Source: Maniola hyperantus
Lineage: Eukaryota; Arthropoda; Insecta; Lepidoptera; Nymphalidae
Reading direction: 5' to 3'
DNA: 64,000 bases
NCBI RefSeq assembly: GCF_902806685.2
Contig: NC_048541.1
Span: forward strand, 14,022,662-14,086,661
The notes beneath the pieces are model-generated. The model saw nothing but the letters and a program-made list of their open reading frames with translations, did no database searches and was not told where the DNA came from. A program made the translations under genes and the position numbers. Positions 30,912 through 41,495 of the stretch are shown here, piece after piece. Position 1 is the first letter of the stretch. Each line of letters opens with the position of its first letter.

Positions 30912-32390
30912 TTATTGTATAGTAGAGTTTGCAGTGAGAGAAGGGACGGTGTAAAACGGCTTGAACTGCAATATACAGATTAGATACGTAATAACTAACG
31001 AAAAGTAGCTAAGCAGTAGACGAGAGTCCATCTTAAAAGCACGGCAAACTAGGTAGGTTATTGGTTGTTGCCTTAGACTCTGCAAGAAATGTCGACACTC
31101 ATTGCGCTGCTCCTCATCTAGAAAAAATTAAAGACATAATTCATTACTTTAATAATAGTGTTATATTTTGCATTTTATTTGGCGTAGCTCAGGGCTCACC
31201 CCTCGGTCCATAGTTTTTTAACATTTATATCAGTGACAATAAACAGCTTATTTCATACTACTTAATGGTAGGTATTATTGCTAGAACCCATAAGTGTAAA
31301 ATGTGAATTTCAAATAGTATGTACTCACTAACACTACTGATCATCCTATCGGCGACAATAACTCTCATGTTCTCAATTTCTTCAGCGATTAACTCCATGA
31401 CTAGTGACGGAAAAAATACAACCAAGTTACATATCAAATGTAAGAAGGATTTCAACAAATGGGCGATCGAAAACTGCGTGATCTAAGTAACAGAAAAAAA
31501 TAGCAGATAATTAAATGATTATACACAGTTAAAGACAACGATTGTAGAGGAATTTAGCGCCTTACCGTCTTGTATTGCACATTTGTTATATCCACAAACA
31601 CCAAAGATAAATGAGTAAACATCTAAAAATATGAAATACACAATTTTTTAAACTGATTGGGTAAAACATAAACTTTAAATGATCTTTGGAGTTTGGTATA
31701 ATATAAAAAACAGTTATGTACCAAAAGTTTCAAAGGAAAATCTGTCTTCCGCAATGTGCTCATGATCTGTTCATAAATACTCATGTACTTTTTACATGAA
31801 AACTTAACATCAGTATTTTTCAATAAATGTAGGTGTACTTTTCGGCAAAATATGTGAAATCGACAATACAATAGCCCAAATATTGACAACATTGGTATGC
31901 GTCCCAGATTCATCGCTAAATGAATGCTTCCGACTAAGTAAAACGCCCAAGGTGAATCACAAGGCATCAGAGCTGGAGACATTAAAAATGTAGCATTAAA
32001 CGCAATATGAGTAGTTATAAGCATAATTATGTAACCTCGTAGAATTATATTTAACTTCCCATATAATTTATTTCTTTTGGCATCTATCGAAGGGTTGTAG
32101 CGATAGTATTCTAGTATATACTCATCTTCCGTGTACAGGGAACAAATTATATTTATAATGTACTGAATAGCAGATATAGACATTCCTATTAATCCATATG
32201 TATTTACTCTGCAAAGCAAGCTTATACAAAAAATAAATATAACAATAACTACAGATGTTATTTTAAGCATGTATCGAGTAATACTTTTTGAATTGGTAAG
32301 GTGATAGTAACCAAAAAAATATCGAAATTTTAAGTACGATCTAATATTGAAAATTAATTCTCGGTCTGCCATTTTGTAGTCAGCGCACAT
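30912..32390 (-). CDS. Gustatory receptor (insect Gr family), three exons
   Basis: It encodes a seven-helix ligand-gated ion channel subunit of the insect chemoreceptor superfamily, expected in the membrane of taste neurons; the ligand is unknown. Exon 1 is 32390-31674 (239 codons), exon 2 is 31482-31329 and exon 3 is 31117-30912, giving 358 residues, the normal size. Splice sites: the donor after 31674 is weak (GTTTAT), the acceptor before exon 2 is 'ctgttacttag', the donor after exon 2 is GTGAGT, and the acceptor before exon 3 is 'tttttctag'. Phases agree (0, then 1). Hydrophobic segments lie at about residues 41-60, 65-86, 117-137 and 147-175, then in exon 2 (LICNLVVFFPSLVMELIAEE) and exon 3. 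Exon 3 ends with the family signature TYLICILQF in helix 7. There are no stops or frameshifts. AATAAA overlaps the stop codon. The start is the first of two near Met codons (M1, M7). Confidence 0.85.
31175..31250 (+). pseudogene. Reverse-transcriptase motif fragment inside Gr intron 2
   Basis: The plus strand reads FGVAQGSPLGP, a stop, then FFNIYISD. This resembles the conserved G-V-P-Q-G-S-x-L-G-P-x-L-F-x-I-Y-I block of LINE reverse transcriptases. It is only about 25 codons, has an internal stop, and is antisense to the receptor gene. It is a relic at most. Confidence 0.5.
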
Positions 32391-32621
32391 ACTAAAATGT
32401 AAGTTAGACCTATTCTAGAAAACTAATTTGATGGAATAGGTTTTTATCAGTATAATAGATCAAATTATTACAATATCCTTTAGTCGTTATTACTTTTATG
32501 AATTACTTACATTAGTAAATTGATTATCTCTAGCCAATACAGACCTACAACCTTGTCTGTTGGATATCCTTACTCCGGTCTTAGGGATGGTCAAAGTTAT
32601 TAAAACTTGATAATATTGTGT
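32391..32621. promoter_or_regulatory. 5' flank of the Gr gene, no defined core promoter
   Basis: AT-rich sequence upstream of the receptor start. No clear TATA box or initiator could be picked. REP-1 starts about 230 bp away, so the proximal promoter is probably limited to this stretch. Confidence 0.3.
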
Positions 32622-32815
32622 TCAGCTATATGATACCTGCAACTTCGCCCGCGTGGATTTAGGTTTTTAAAAATCCCATGGGAACTTTTTCCTTCCCCGG
32701 GATACAAGCTATCTCTGTACCAAATTTCTTCAAAATCGGTTGAACGGATGGGCCGTGAAAAGATAGCAGACAGACAGACAAACACACTTTCGCATTTATA
32801 ATATTAGTATGGATA
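32622..32815 (+). mobile_element. REP-1 interspersed repeat
   Basis: 'gcaacttcgcccgcgtgga', 'aatcccatgggaacttt', 'caaaatcggttgaacggatg' and the end 'cactttcgcatttataatat'. Confidence 0.78.
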
Positions 32816-33457
32816 TGGATAATATTTTTAAATTGAATCTTTGAAAATGCTTTTGAGTTTTGGTAGGAAGGACATTTCGAATACCATGCCAGCATTTCGA
32901 ACCTGGTTAATTCACGTGACGATTCAGAAGCACTTTCAATAAAAAATACATTTCTAATTTTTTATTATTAACTTAAAATCACTCGTGCAGAGTGCAGTCG
33001 AGTTAGCTAGTCCTATGTATAAATTAAAAAGGTTCCACGGTCAGACCTCCACTCAGAGCACGAAATGCAACGAAATGCAGTTAAAGGCTAAATGCGCGTA
33101 AAGGCTATTCGTGCCGCCTGCATGCGACGCATCGCTGCCCATTTACTTGCACTGTTTGACATGTTACATGTGCATGGCTTCATATCGTCGTGCATAGGTG
33201 GAATGGTGCATAGGGTTGCCAGATGGAAAAATAGAAAATGAAAGCAGAGTCGTTATACAAAAAGGAGGAAGGAAATTATTAGATCACAAATTAATATTTT
33301 TTTGAGAGATATTGATAGTAATACCTAGGCAAGGAAGATTAGCCTAGAAAGATTTTTGCAGGCTACGTTGCTCACGGGTGGACGAATGACGTTATAACAT
33401 GCAGCATTAATGATTTTAGGCTTATTTCGTAGTTTAAGAACATAATATTAGAACTTA
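32816..33457. other. No gene seen
   Basis: It contains 'acgaaatgcaacgaaatgca' near 33060. A 'tagggttgccagatgg' word near 33212 resembles an hAT end, but no partner was found. Confidence 0.4.
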
Positions 33458-33607
33458 AAAAATAACGGGTTCGTACCACGATTTATACGGTGATTTCAAG
33501 AGATCGATATGTCGATCCAATTGCATTGTGGTCCATTCGTTGTTGGGTTGGTCGAAATATCGATCTCTCAAAATCATCGTATAGATCGTGGTACGTACCC
33601 GTTATTT
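33458..33607. mobile_element. Inverted-repeat MITE (AAATAACGGGT ends)
   Basis: 'aaataacgggttcgtaccac' pairs with 'gtggtacgtacccgttattt'. The inner 'gagatcgatatgtcga' and 'tcgaaatatcgatctc' pair also. About 150 bp, no ORF. Confidence 0.75.
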
Positions 33608-33632
33608 ACATTCTAATAAGCAGCATTAACAG

Positions 33633-33932
33633 TACAGTGAACCAAAAGCTTAATTTGCTATAATCCGCTGAAACAGGTCGAATCTGTATGGTGCAACATG
33701 CAGCATGCGAAATGCACCGCCCGCCCTCCCACTGCTAATCATTCAGGAAGAAGTAGCCACCAGGCAAGCAACACGCACCACCACCACGCAGCACCACACA
33801 AATCCCAAACACACTCCTAGTGAATAAATACGCATGCAAAAAGTACTCTGTGGCATGCATGCTGCATGTTGCACCATACAGATTCGACCTGTTTCAGCGG
33901 ATTATAGCAAATTAAGCTTTTGGTTCATTGTA
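33633..33932. mobile_element. Long-arm inverted-repeat MITE, TA-flanked
   Basis: The left arm (33633-33705, 'tacagtgaaccaaaagctta') is inverted at the right (33855-33932, 'taagcttttggttcattgta'). The arms stay matched for about 70 bp, through 'gcaacatgcagcatgc'. TA at both ends suggests a Tc1/mariner-like origin. Confidence 0.78.
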
Positions 33933-33978
33933 TATAATGGACTTCCGTAAAGTAACGCCTGCTTCTATACCTACAGCA

Positions 33979-34378
33979 TTAAGCCTTGTATTCATTAGGC
34001 AACATTTGTTAATAAACTGTTTATGACGAGTTGATAAGCAAGTTTACCTTAAACACTGTTTCTGAAACTTGGCCGTCCACACTAGTCAATTGTTGCTAGG
34101 ATATCACCCGAGGAGGTTGTGATGCTCTCTGCTGCTTGTGATGTTTATAAACTCGCGCAACACACGTCCACACCTGTTGACTTTTGTTTATAAACTGGAT
34201 GTTTCGCCTTGCTCTCCATTCAAAGTGGGGAGCACGGCAACATGTTGCATGAACAATGTTTCATCATTTTTGTTTATAAACTGTTTACAGAGATGATGAA
34301 ACATTGTGAAGCGCTGTTTATAATCTGTTTATAAACAGTGTTTATTAACAAATGTTGCCTAATGAATACAAGGCTTAA
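33979..34378. mobile_element. Inverted-repeat MITE (TTAAGCCTTGTATTC ends)
   Basis: The outer arms 'aagccttgtattcattaggc' and 'gcctaatgaatacaaggctt' and the inner arms 'tttgttaataaactgttta' and 'aaacagtgtttattaacaaa' pair. Inside, 'tttgtttataaac' and 'gatgaaacattg' recur in both orientations, so several hairpins are possible. Confidence 0.75.
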
Positions 34379-34667
34379 ATGTCACAATTCTGAACAAGAT
34401 TAGCGGCTCGTCTGACGCGCGGTTCGCAGACAATTGCGAGGAAAATGTTCCGCTTTGCCTCATCAAAGATCCCGAAGAAAGTTTCAAATCGAATTTCCGC
34501 CGCGCCGCGAGAAATAGGGCAAAAGGAAGTCATTATGTAAAATTCTTGTATTCGAAAGAATACAAAAGTATCGCGAATTGCAAATTTGTTGGTGTTTCAC
34601 AATCGCTTCGCTGCTCGCTTATTCTAAAACATTTTGTTCACGTTATGCTCTACGAATAACACTACCA
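34379..34667. other. No gene seen
   Basis: 'ttgcctcatcaaagatcccg' (34457) and 'aattcttgtattcgaaagaa' (34540) have related sequence at 35790-35900 ('ttgcttcatgaaagaccttg', 'aatctttgtattcgaaggag'), so these two blocks are diverged duplicates. Confidence 0.5.
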
Positions 34668-34721
34668 CATGATACAGAGATGAATATGGCACCGTATCTT
34701 TTAGCTCATTGAGTTATATTA

Positions 34722-34925
34722 TATTACTTCGTATGGACAGGGCCATTGAACAAACAAAATGGCACCGACTCAGCGGTGCTGTAGCACCAATGCAACCTCA
34801 GTGACGTCTGGATTTCAAACGGGTCGTTCATTAGTATCTAAGAGGTGGCGCTGATTTATTTGGTTCCAAAACCGTGAAAAGTTTTGTTCGCTTGGGCATA
34901 ATATCTTGTCATCGATGCTTTTAGC
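34722..34925 (+). mobile_element. REP-4 interspersed repeat
   Basis: 'tattacttcgtatggacagg' to 'catcgatgc'. It sits inside the duplicated segment, so it arrived after the duplication or marks one copy only. Confidence 0.75.
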
Positions 34926-35027
34926 TACGATTTTTTTTAATCGGTTTTCAAAAGGGTAATAAGTTCCCTGGTTCCCATGATAGTTTAATGGGTGGAGTTT
35001 GAATAAACTGAAACTTTTGAATTTGTG

Positions 35028-35197
35028 TATAAGTCCCGCAAATTGCTATTGCGCTGGAACCATGTCTCATTAACATCGAAATGACGTCATTTTGAGATCA
35101 GCCGAAATAAAAATATACCATCAGCTCGAAACTTCAGTCTAGTGCTGATGTCACTAAAATGGCGGCCACGCGCATTAGCAATTTGCGGGACTTATAC
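35028..35197. mobile_element. MITE with ATAAGTCCCGCAAATTGC ends
   Basis: 'ataagtcccgcaaattgcta' and 'tagcaatttgcgggacttat' are inverted ends. It is about 170 bp and lies exactly between the two duplicated segments. Confidence 0.72.
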
Positions 35198-35333
35198 AGA
35201 GATGAATATGAGACCGTATCTTTCACTATGATTTTTTTTAGTTTTTTAAAGGTTCGTAACCTCCCTGGTTACCACGATAGTGTAATGGGTGGAGTTTGAA
35301 TAAATTGAAACTTTTGAATTTGTTTATACGCAA

Positions 35334-35668
35334 CTAGCTGCCCCGCCCCGGCTTCGCTCGGGTGGAATATAGAAAATTGAGGTGGGGGTTGAATTTCCAA
35401 AATATCCTGGAACACGTATTTCTTCATTTGTGACCGAAAATCCAAATACCAATTTTCATGCAAATAACTTGAAAAATGACGGACTTTCATACAAACTTTC
35501 ATCCCCTATTTAACCCACTTAGGGGTGGAATTTCGCAAAATCCTTTCTTAATGGATACCTACTCTTTACAAAGAATACACCCTCAAAATTTCATGTCTCT
35601 AGGACCAGCGGTTTAGGCTGTGCGTTGATATATAAGTCAGTCAGGACTTTGAATATTATAATTAGATG
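35334..35668 (+). mobile_element. REP-5 interspersed repeat
   Basis: It begins 'agctgccccgccccggcttc', has 'ggaccagcggtttaggctgt', and ends (AGTC)n plus 'caggactttgaatattata'. It is the most complete REP-5 copy here. Confidence 0.75.
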
Positions 35669-36996
35669 AAAAAGTTATAATAAGTAATATTAATTCAAGC
35701 AACTTTTAAATGGAAGAACTTCAAGTACGAATGAGGTTAGCTTCTTTCTAACGCTTTGAAAAAGATTGCAAGAAAAAATTGCCCGCCTTGCTTCATGAAA
35801 GACCTTGAAGTGAATTTTAAATCGAATTTCCCTTGCACCGCGAAAAATAGGTCATTATGTAAAATCTTTGTATTCGAAGGAGTAAAAAAATAATGCGAAT
35901 TGCAAATGTGTTGCTACTGGACTATTTCATTGCAGTTGGAACATTTTCTTAAAGTGATCGCATACCAAGACACTCATAAAACTGACAGGAGGCGCAAGTG
36001 CCGCCACTATTGCAAAAACCAAAAGAGCACAAATCAACAATGTCGTTTTTTAACCGACTTCCAAAAAGCAGGTGGTTCTCAATTTGTGTACACCGATTTT
36101 TTCGAGGTTTCTGAACCGATTTGCAAAAAATTTCAATAAGTATTAGAATTAATGCATGTAACGAGTAGGTACATTGATCGCATAGCCGAAATGCTGGTAC
36201 CTCTTAGTGTGCTTAGTATTAGATTTAACACCTCAAAAACATTTACAGAATTTAAATGTTTCAACATTCAAATTCTGCCAACGTTGGTCATAGTAAAATG
36301 AACCTAAAGCTTCTTGACTTAAGGTATAATATTTGATGGATTTTTTTTCTATTTGTTTCTGTGCCACTAATTTTAATTTTACTAGGTTGTAAAGAGACTT
36401 TATCTTTAAAGTTAAATTTATTTTCACATTAACACTGAAATATTTCTACACTCAGTTTTATCAACGTTGGTTGGTGAGATATACAGCCTTAAACTAAACC
36501 TACAGAATGACATTTCCTTGCCAAACTCTGCAGTTCTATCGGCTTTTGGAGTCTTGCGCATCTAGCGGTAGGTACATCATCCCATGGTATGCGATCACCT
36601 TTATTCTGCACGTATGCATGTTATTCTAATTTATTACCCTGAGCCCTTTTTACATTACACATTTTGTTTTACACTATTTGATTTGCTAATTCTTATGTAA
36701 CCCTCTCTATATTTGCATTACACAGTTATACTAAGGGTTTTATTACATTATACCAGTAGGATTCCAATAATCTTTACCACTAAAAGAATATTGATAAACC
36801 TGAATTTGTATTCTAGTAAAATGAAATAATCACAGTCCAGAATCGTGTTGTCTGCTTTAAAAACCAGCTACTTAGTCTGAGATCGTCTCCAGACGCCTAT
36901 ACTACTTATTGTCATTCCATATCTACTCATTCATTGCATTTCGTTTCATATCTACTCACTCCATAATATTTACCAAAATTATAAACTCGGTATTAT
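35669..36996. other. No gene seen
   Basis: 35790-35900 resembles 34457-34560. 36050-36135 has an 'aaccgacttccaaaaagcag' unit like REP-10 (47568). The rest is AT-rich and unassigned. Confidence 0.4.
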
Positions 36997-37217
36997 CCAT
37001 ACTAATAGGTATTATTAATGGGAAAGTGTGTCTGTATGTCTGTCTGTCTGTCTGCTAGATTTTCACGGCCCAGCAGTTTAACCGATTTTGATGAAAGGTA
37101 CAGAGTTAGCTTACATCCCGGGGAAGGACACACGCTACTTTTTATCCCGGAAAATAATAGAGTTCCCACGGGATTTACAAAAACATAAATCCACACGCAC
37201 GAAGTCGCGGGCATCAT
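36997..37217 (-). mobile_element. REP-1 interspersed repeat
   Basis: The reverse complement shows 'gatgcccgcgacttcgtgcg', 'aatcccgtgggaactc' and a (CAGA)n stretch near 37035-37050, then the 'cactttcccattaataata' end. Confidence 0.78.
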
Positions 37218-37300
37218 CTACCTGTAGTGAATATAGGTAAAACAGCAAATACGGCTAAAAGTTCAAAAGTGAGATAAATTATTTTGTGATAGCCTTTGAA

Positions 37301-37655
37301 CCCTAAAAAAGACTCAAATCCATAACCCTTTCCGTAATAATTTCAGAAAACAAGAAAATCAAAAATACGACAGTATTTTGTCACAATATTGGCCGTAACA
37401 AGACAGTTGCGAAAATTTATGTCGCCGATATTTCTCCAAGTTACGGAAAGACAGACAGACAACAAGCAATCAAGGGTTTCCATTTCCCTTTTGTGGTACG
37501 GAACTCTAAAAAAGACTCAAATCTATAACCCTTTCCGTAATAATTTCAGAAAGCGATGAAATCAAAAATACGACAGTATTTTGTCTCACTATTGGCCGTA
37601 ACAAGACAGTTGCGAAAGTTTATGTCTCCGATATTTCTCCAAGTTACGGAAAGTT
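37301..37655 (+). repeat. Tandem duplication, about 200-bp period
   Basis: 37303-37447 and 37505-37653 share 'ctaaaaaagactcaaatc', 'ccctttccgtaataatttca', 'ggccgtaacaagacagttgc' and 'tatttctccaagttacgg'. The spacer 'gacagacagacaacaag' with 'gtggtacgga' is REP-3-like, so the unit is part of a repeat that duplicated locally. Confidence 0.75.
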
Positions 37656-37726
37656 GAGAGCAGCGGAAATATATTTAGAGCTTTCTCGATTTTCGGTTTT
37701 ATTACACGTTATGTAAATTTAATAGC

Positions 37727-37985
37727 GGCGATAGCATAGTGGTTAAGACATTCGGGAGGTCGGGGGTTCAATTCCGGGCATGCATCTCTGACTTTTTGGA
37801 GCTATTTCCGTTTTAAACGATTAATTATTAATATTATTTGACGAAAGGTACCATACAGAGAAACCTTGCATCTCGGGGGCTACATTTGATTTGACGTTTG
37901 ATGGTACAGATATATCCCAAAAAATTAAAAGAGTTCCCATGAGATTGAAAAAAACCTAAATCATTCGGATGAAGCCGCGGAAAAA
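37727..37985 (+). mobile_element. SINE-A head fragment beside a worn REP-1 piece
   Basis: 'gatagcatagtggttaagac' with B box 'gggggttcaattccggg' (37730-37785) is SINE-A, missing its anticodon region. 37847-37985 holds inverted REP-1 words ('aaaagagttcccatgagatt'). Confidence 0.6.
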
Positions 37986-38147
37986 AAATATTAGCCATGT
38001 TAAATGACTAATATTCCCCTTTCCTCTCCAACTAAGCGTCAGGCTTGTGCTAGGAGTAGGTACGACAATAGTGCAACGGGCGGGGTTTGAACCGTCGACC
38101 TTTCGGTTTTCAGTCCACTCCTTTACCGGTTGAGCTATTGAGGCTTT
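37986..38147 (-). mobile_element. SINE-B, near full length
   Basis: It matches 8186-8352 closely: 'caatagctcaaccggtaaag', 'aaccccgcccgttgcacta' and the tail 'agtcatttaacatggctaat'. Confidence 0.82.
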
Positions 38148-38500
38148 ATTATTATAATATTATCTTTCTTTGAATACCTACCGAATTGAATGGTAAATTT
38201 TTGGAAGGTAAAACTTTATTCAATTAGCTGTTTAATTAATATTCCAAATTAATGGTTATTGAGTTAGTAAAGCATTTCATGCAAATAAACTGTTTATATT
38301 TGCCGCAAAAATGAACCGAAAATGACTGATGACCAAACGAAATAAAATGTAGGTAACAGTGAAATACAAACAACATTGTTTACATGTATTAATTACTTTC
38401 GCGCGAAGTCCAATACGTTATATTTGAATATTTAATCAGATTGAACCGGACATTACTATAAAAACTTGTCAAATGCATATTTTAATGTAGGTAACGGGTA
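38148..38500. other. No gene seen
   Basis: AT-rich sequence preceding a TIR transposon. Confidence 0.4.
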
Positions 38501-40224
38501 GGGGAAAGCAGGTAGGATTCGTACAGAGGGAGCATTCGTACAACAGTCATATCTACACTATGCTACATGGTGACGCGTTTGTGTTTTTGTATATGTGAGG
38601 CCCGCTCATATTCATAGGCTCACAGCTAAGTCCAGTGGCTGTACAACAGTCAGTTTTTTTAGAATAAGTCAAAACGTGTTTTCACACCGCGAAAATAATT
38701 TTTCGACTCATCTTTGACGACATTAATTCGTAATAAGCTTGGCTCAAATTGTTGAAGTAACATATAATAGTCTTTGGATAAGTGCCTTAGATTCATGTGT
38801 AAACATTAATTTTGGGATAACCTTCACCGTTATTTATATTTTAAATTTATTGTTTGATTTTTTTGGTTGGGGTACCTTCGTGCAGTTAGGAGTGGGGTGG
38901 ATTCGTACTTTACGAATGCACCCCGCGTGAGTTCAGATCGTTTATGCACTAAATGGGTTATGGGATTCCAATTCTAAACCACTCCCAGATGATAACATGC
39001 AACAAATAGTGGTGGTGCCTAGACTAGCAGAGTAGAACTAGAGTGAAGAAACTCTCGGTTTGATCCTGAAATCGACATCTGCTAAATATTAGGCTAGGGG
39101 TGTCGTTAAATCAAAAATACCTAGTAGTTTCATAGCCTACCGAGCGTCAAATATAGGCGTCATTTGACGCCTGTCAGTGTGGGTGAAACCTCGATGTTTT
39201 CTTTCTTCGAAGTTTCATGCCTGTCGTGAGCTGCGCTATAAGTCAAATTAGCAACTTCTTATCAAACGTCAAAACGCTGGCTTAGTAGGTACCTATGGCA
39301 GCTTGTATAAAAGATATACATAGATATGACGTCATAAACATTTGACGTACTCTTTATATTAAATCGACAACTTTAGAATCAGTTTAGAATGGTTAAAATT
39401 TACAATGGACGTGGATTTCACGAAATTTGGAAGACCCTCTGTTTAATAATAATTACTATGAAATCGTTTATTTTTGACATAGGCGCTATCCCAATTCAAC
39501 TCCCAAAGAAATTACTCTTACTCAACAAGATCTATTATCAAGATTGCCACCTCCATCACCATCTACATCAACTGTAGGATGATGACGCCAGAAATTATGC
39601 AACCTTTTACCTTAGCCTAAAAAAATGAGAATGCAAACTAAAAAGACACAAAGAAAGGAAAAGTATTAGAAAAATTAAGGATATAACATATAATCCCGAA
39701 AAAAAATAGACTGATAGAAAAGGAAAGAGCAAAAAAGATGAAAAAAAAGAAGAACGAGAGAGTAAACAGAAGGCTAAAGAGATGAAACGCGAGTTACTAT
39801 AACGGTAAATTAGAATGTTGATTAATGAATGACTTAAATTGTAACAAATTGTTTGTAAACACCATATTGTTAATTATTACTATATTTAAGGTTGATTCTG
39901 TGTTAATTTTGATATCAATAAATGTTTAATTTCATATAAAATAGCCTTTTTAATTCCTGTGTACGAAGGCTCCCCACTATGTACGAATGTACCCTAGTCG
40001 ATGTACGAAGCTACCTCGCGTGTGGGGTGCTTTTGTACGATTTCCATTTTTTGGGAAATTCATCATAGCTTTGTCATCTTACTTTGCATCAACACTAAAA
40101 TACACTATAATTAATGCCAGATAACTAGGTAATCCAGCAGAGTTGAAATTATTTTGAAATATTTATTAGTTTTGTTTTTACATGACCTAGAGTAAAAAGT
40201 GTACGAATCCTACCTGCTTTCCCC
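38501..40224. mobile_element. TIR DNA transposon remnant, about 1.7 kb, TA-flanked
   Basis: Perfect inverted ends 'ggggaaagcaggtaggattc' extend to 'gtac', with TA directly outside both. The subterminal word 'ttcgtac/gtacgaa' recurs near both ends (38516, 38534, 38903 and 39961, 39981, 40003, 40035), as expected for transposase-binding sites. Plus-strand sequence 39600-39790 can be read, with frame breaks, as a Lys/Arg-rich tail (NPEKNRLIEKERAKKMKKKK), reminiscent of pogo/Tigger-type transposase C-termini. No catalytic domain remains. A REP-6 copy sits inside at 39015-39245. Confidence 0.7.
39015..39245. repeat. REP-6 repeat copy
   Basis: 'gagtgaagaaactctcggtt', 'tgctaaatattaggctaggg' and 'tgcctgtcgtgagctgcg' match the other two REP-6 copies. 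It lies inside the TIR element. Confidence 0.55.
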
Positions 40225-40304
40225 TACATACCATGATTTGGTGTTTTTATTTACAAGGGCAGTAGCGAACTACCTTCTTTTTGTTTTACCTCGGTGCATT
40301 TTGT

Positions 40305-40860
40305 CACTTTTTAGGGTTACGTAGTAAACAAGGAACCCTTATAGTTTCGCCATGTCCGTCCGTCTGTCCGTCCTCAGTTAATCTCAGAGACTTTTAGTGC
40401 TAGAAATCATGGCAAGGGTATATATAGATTAATCACACCGACAAAGTGATGAAATAAAATTTTGCTAAATATTTTTTATGTAGGGGACTACATGTAAAGT
40501 GGGGATGAACCTTTTTTTCTCGTCTGCCCCATAGTGTGGGGTAATGTTGAATGGGTCTTTTAAAAATACTGTGGGTCTGGGAATATCATTGTTTGATTAC
40601 TAGATCCGTTTGTAAAATATGATGTTTTAAAGTGTTAATATTTATTAGAGTCAAGTGTGTCGTCCCCCGTCCCCCTGTATCAGCCAAATGGTAGTATATA
40701 GGAACGTGAAAAAATTCACAGCAGTAGTATATATAATCAATTTTAAAGGAAATTTATCATGGCTAAGTAGGGTTCACAGGTTAAGGAGTTACATCTGTTT
40801 TTCGAGGATTGTGACTACTTACACTGCGCGTGGCTCGCCACGCACTTGGCCGGTTTTTTT
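40305..40860 (+). mobile_element. REP-3 interspersed repeat, diverged subfamily
   Basis: 'agggttacgtagtaaacaag', a 'gtccgtctgtccgtcc' microsatellite and 'ccccatagtgtggggtaatg', ending 'cgcacttggccggtttttt'. The open frame at 40655-41032 runs out of this repeat and is not a gene. Confidence 0.72.
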
Positions 40861-40907
40861 AACAAACTGTCAAGCTTATGCCATAAATTGTAATAAAGAA
40901 ATTCATC

Positions 40908-41035
40908 AACATCACCATCATCAACCTATCACCGACCCACTATTGAGTAGGTACGTGTCCTCTCATAACGAGAAGGGCTTCGAAGCCACCATACTGAGCA
41001 AGTGTAGATTGACAGGTTTCACACACCTTTGAGAA
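40908..41035 (-). mobile_element. SINE-A, 3' half, worn
   Basis: 'catcatcaacctatcaccg', 'ctctcataacgagaagggct' and 'tttcacacacctttgagaac' on the reverse complement. Confidence 0.68.
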
Positions 41036-41119
41036 CATATTTTAGGATACTGATGTGATTTGGATCTAAAGGATCTGCCAAATAAGAGAATCTGCTGTAT
41101 GAGAAGCAGTTTATAACAT

Positions 41120-41250
41120 TATTAGATGATAACCGCGACTTCATCCGCGTGGAGTTAGGTTTTTTAATAATCCCGTGGGAACCTTTTAATAAAAAGTAGC
41201 CTATGTCCTTTCCCAGGATGTAAGCTAACTCTGTAATATTAGTATGAATA
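41120..41250 (+). mobile_element. REP-1, internally deleted
   Basis: 'gcgacttcatccgcgtgg', 'aatcccgtgggaacctt' and 'aaaaagtagcctatgtcc', ending near 'aatattagtatgaatag'. Confidence 0.65.
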
Positions 41251-41495
41251 GTTTGGTACCTTAGGCTAGATTATCGCAGTGAGACGGACGTATTCTAGCG
41301 TAGACCCAAAACATAGGATATTCACAACAAGGTCACCGTAAGTTTTGATCGAGTAGTTTGGAATCTCTGTAAGGGAAACCGTATCTTGATCTCGACGTGA
41401 TTCGATTTACATAATGGGGGTCGAAACGCCTTATTCTACGGAAATATTGAGTTTTCGTACCATACCGCCCTATATTATAATATATCAAATGTTAA

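Larger units (their letters stand above)
34668..35333 (+). repeat. Direct duplication interrupted by REP-4 and a MITE
   Basis: 'cagagatgaatatg.. accgtatctttt' at 34674 continues after REP-4 as 'gggtggagtttgaataaact' (34990). The same order recurs uninterrupted at 35198-35333 ('cagagatgaatatgagaccg', 'gggtggagtttgaataaatt'). Confidence 0.65.

Noticed and set aside
31290..31490. Plus-strand frame antisense to Gr exon 2 that could be read as further LINE reverse transcriptase
   Set aside because: The minus-strand exon reading fits the receptor family in order, phase and splice sites. The plus-strand residues beyond 31250 show no RT motif such as YADD.
40655..41032. 125-codon open frame on the plus strand
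   Set aside because: It spans REP-3 and the start of a SINE-A copy, with no protein-like composition.
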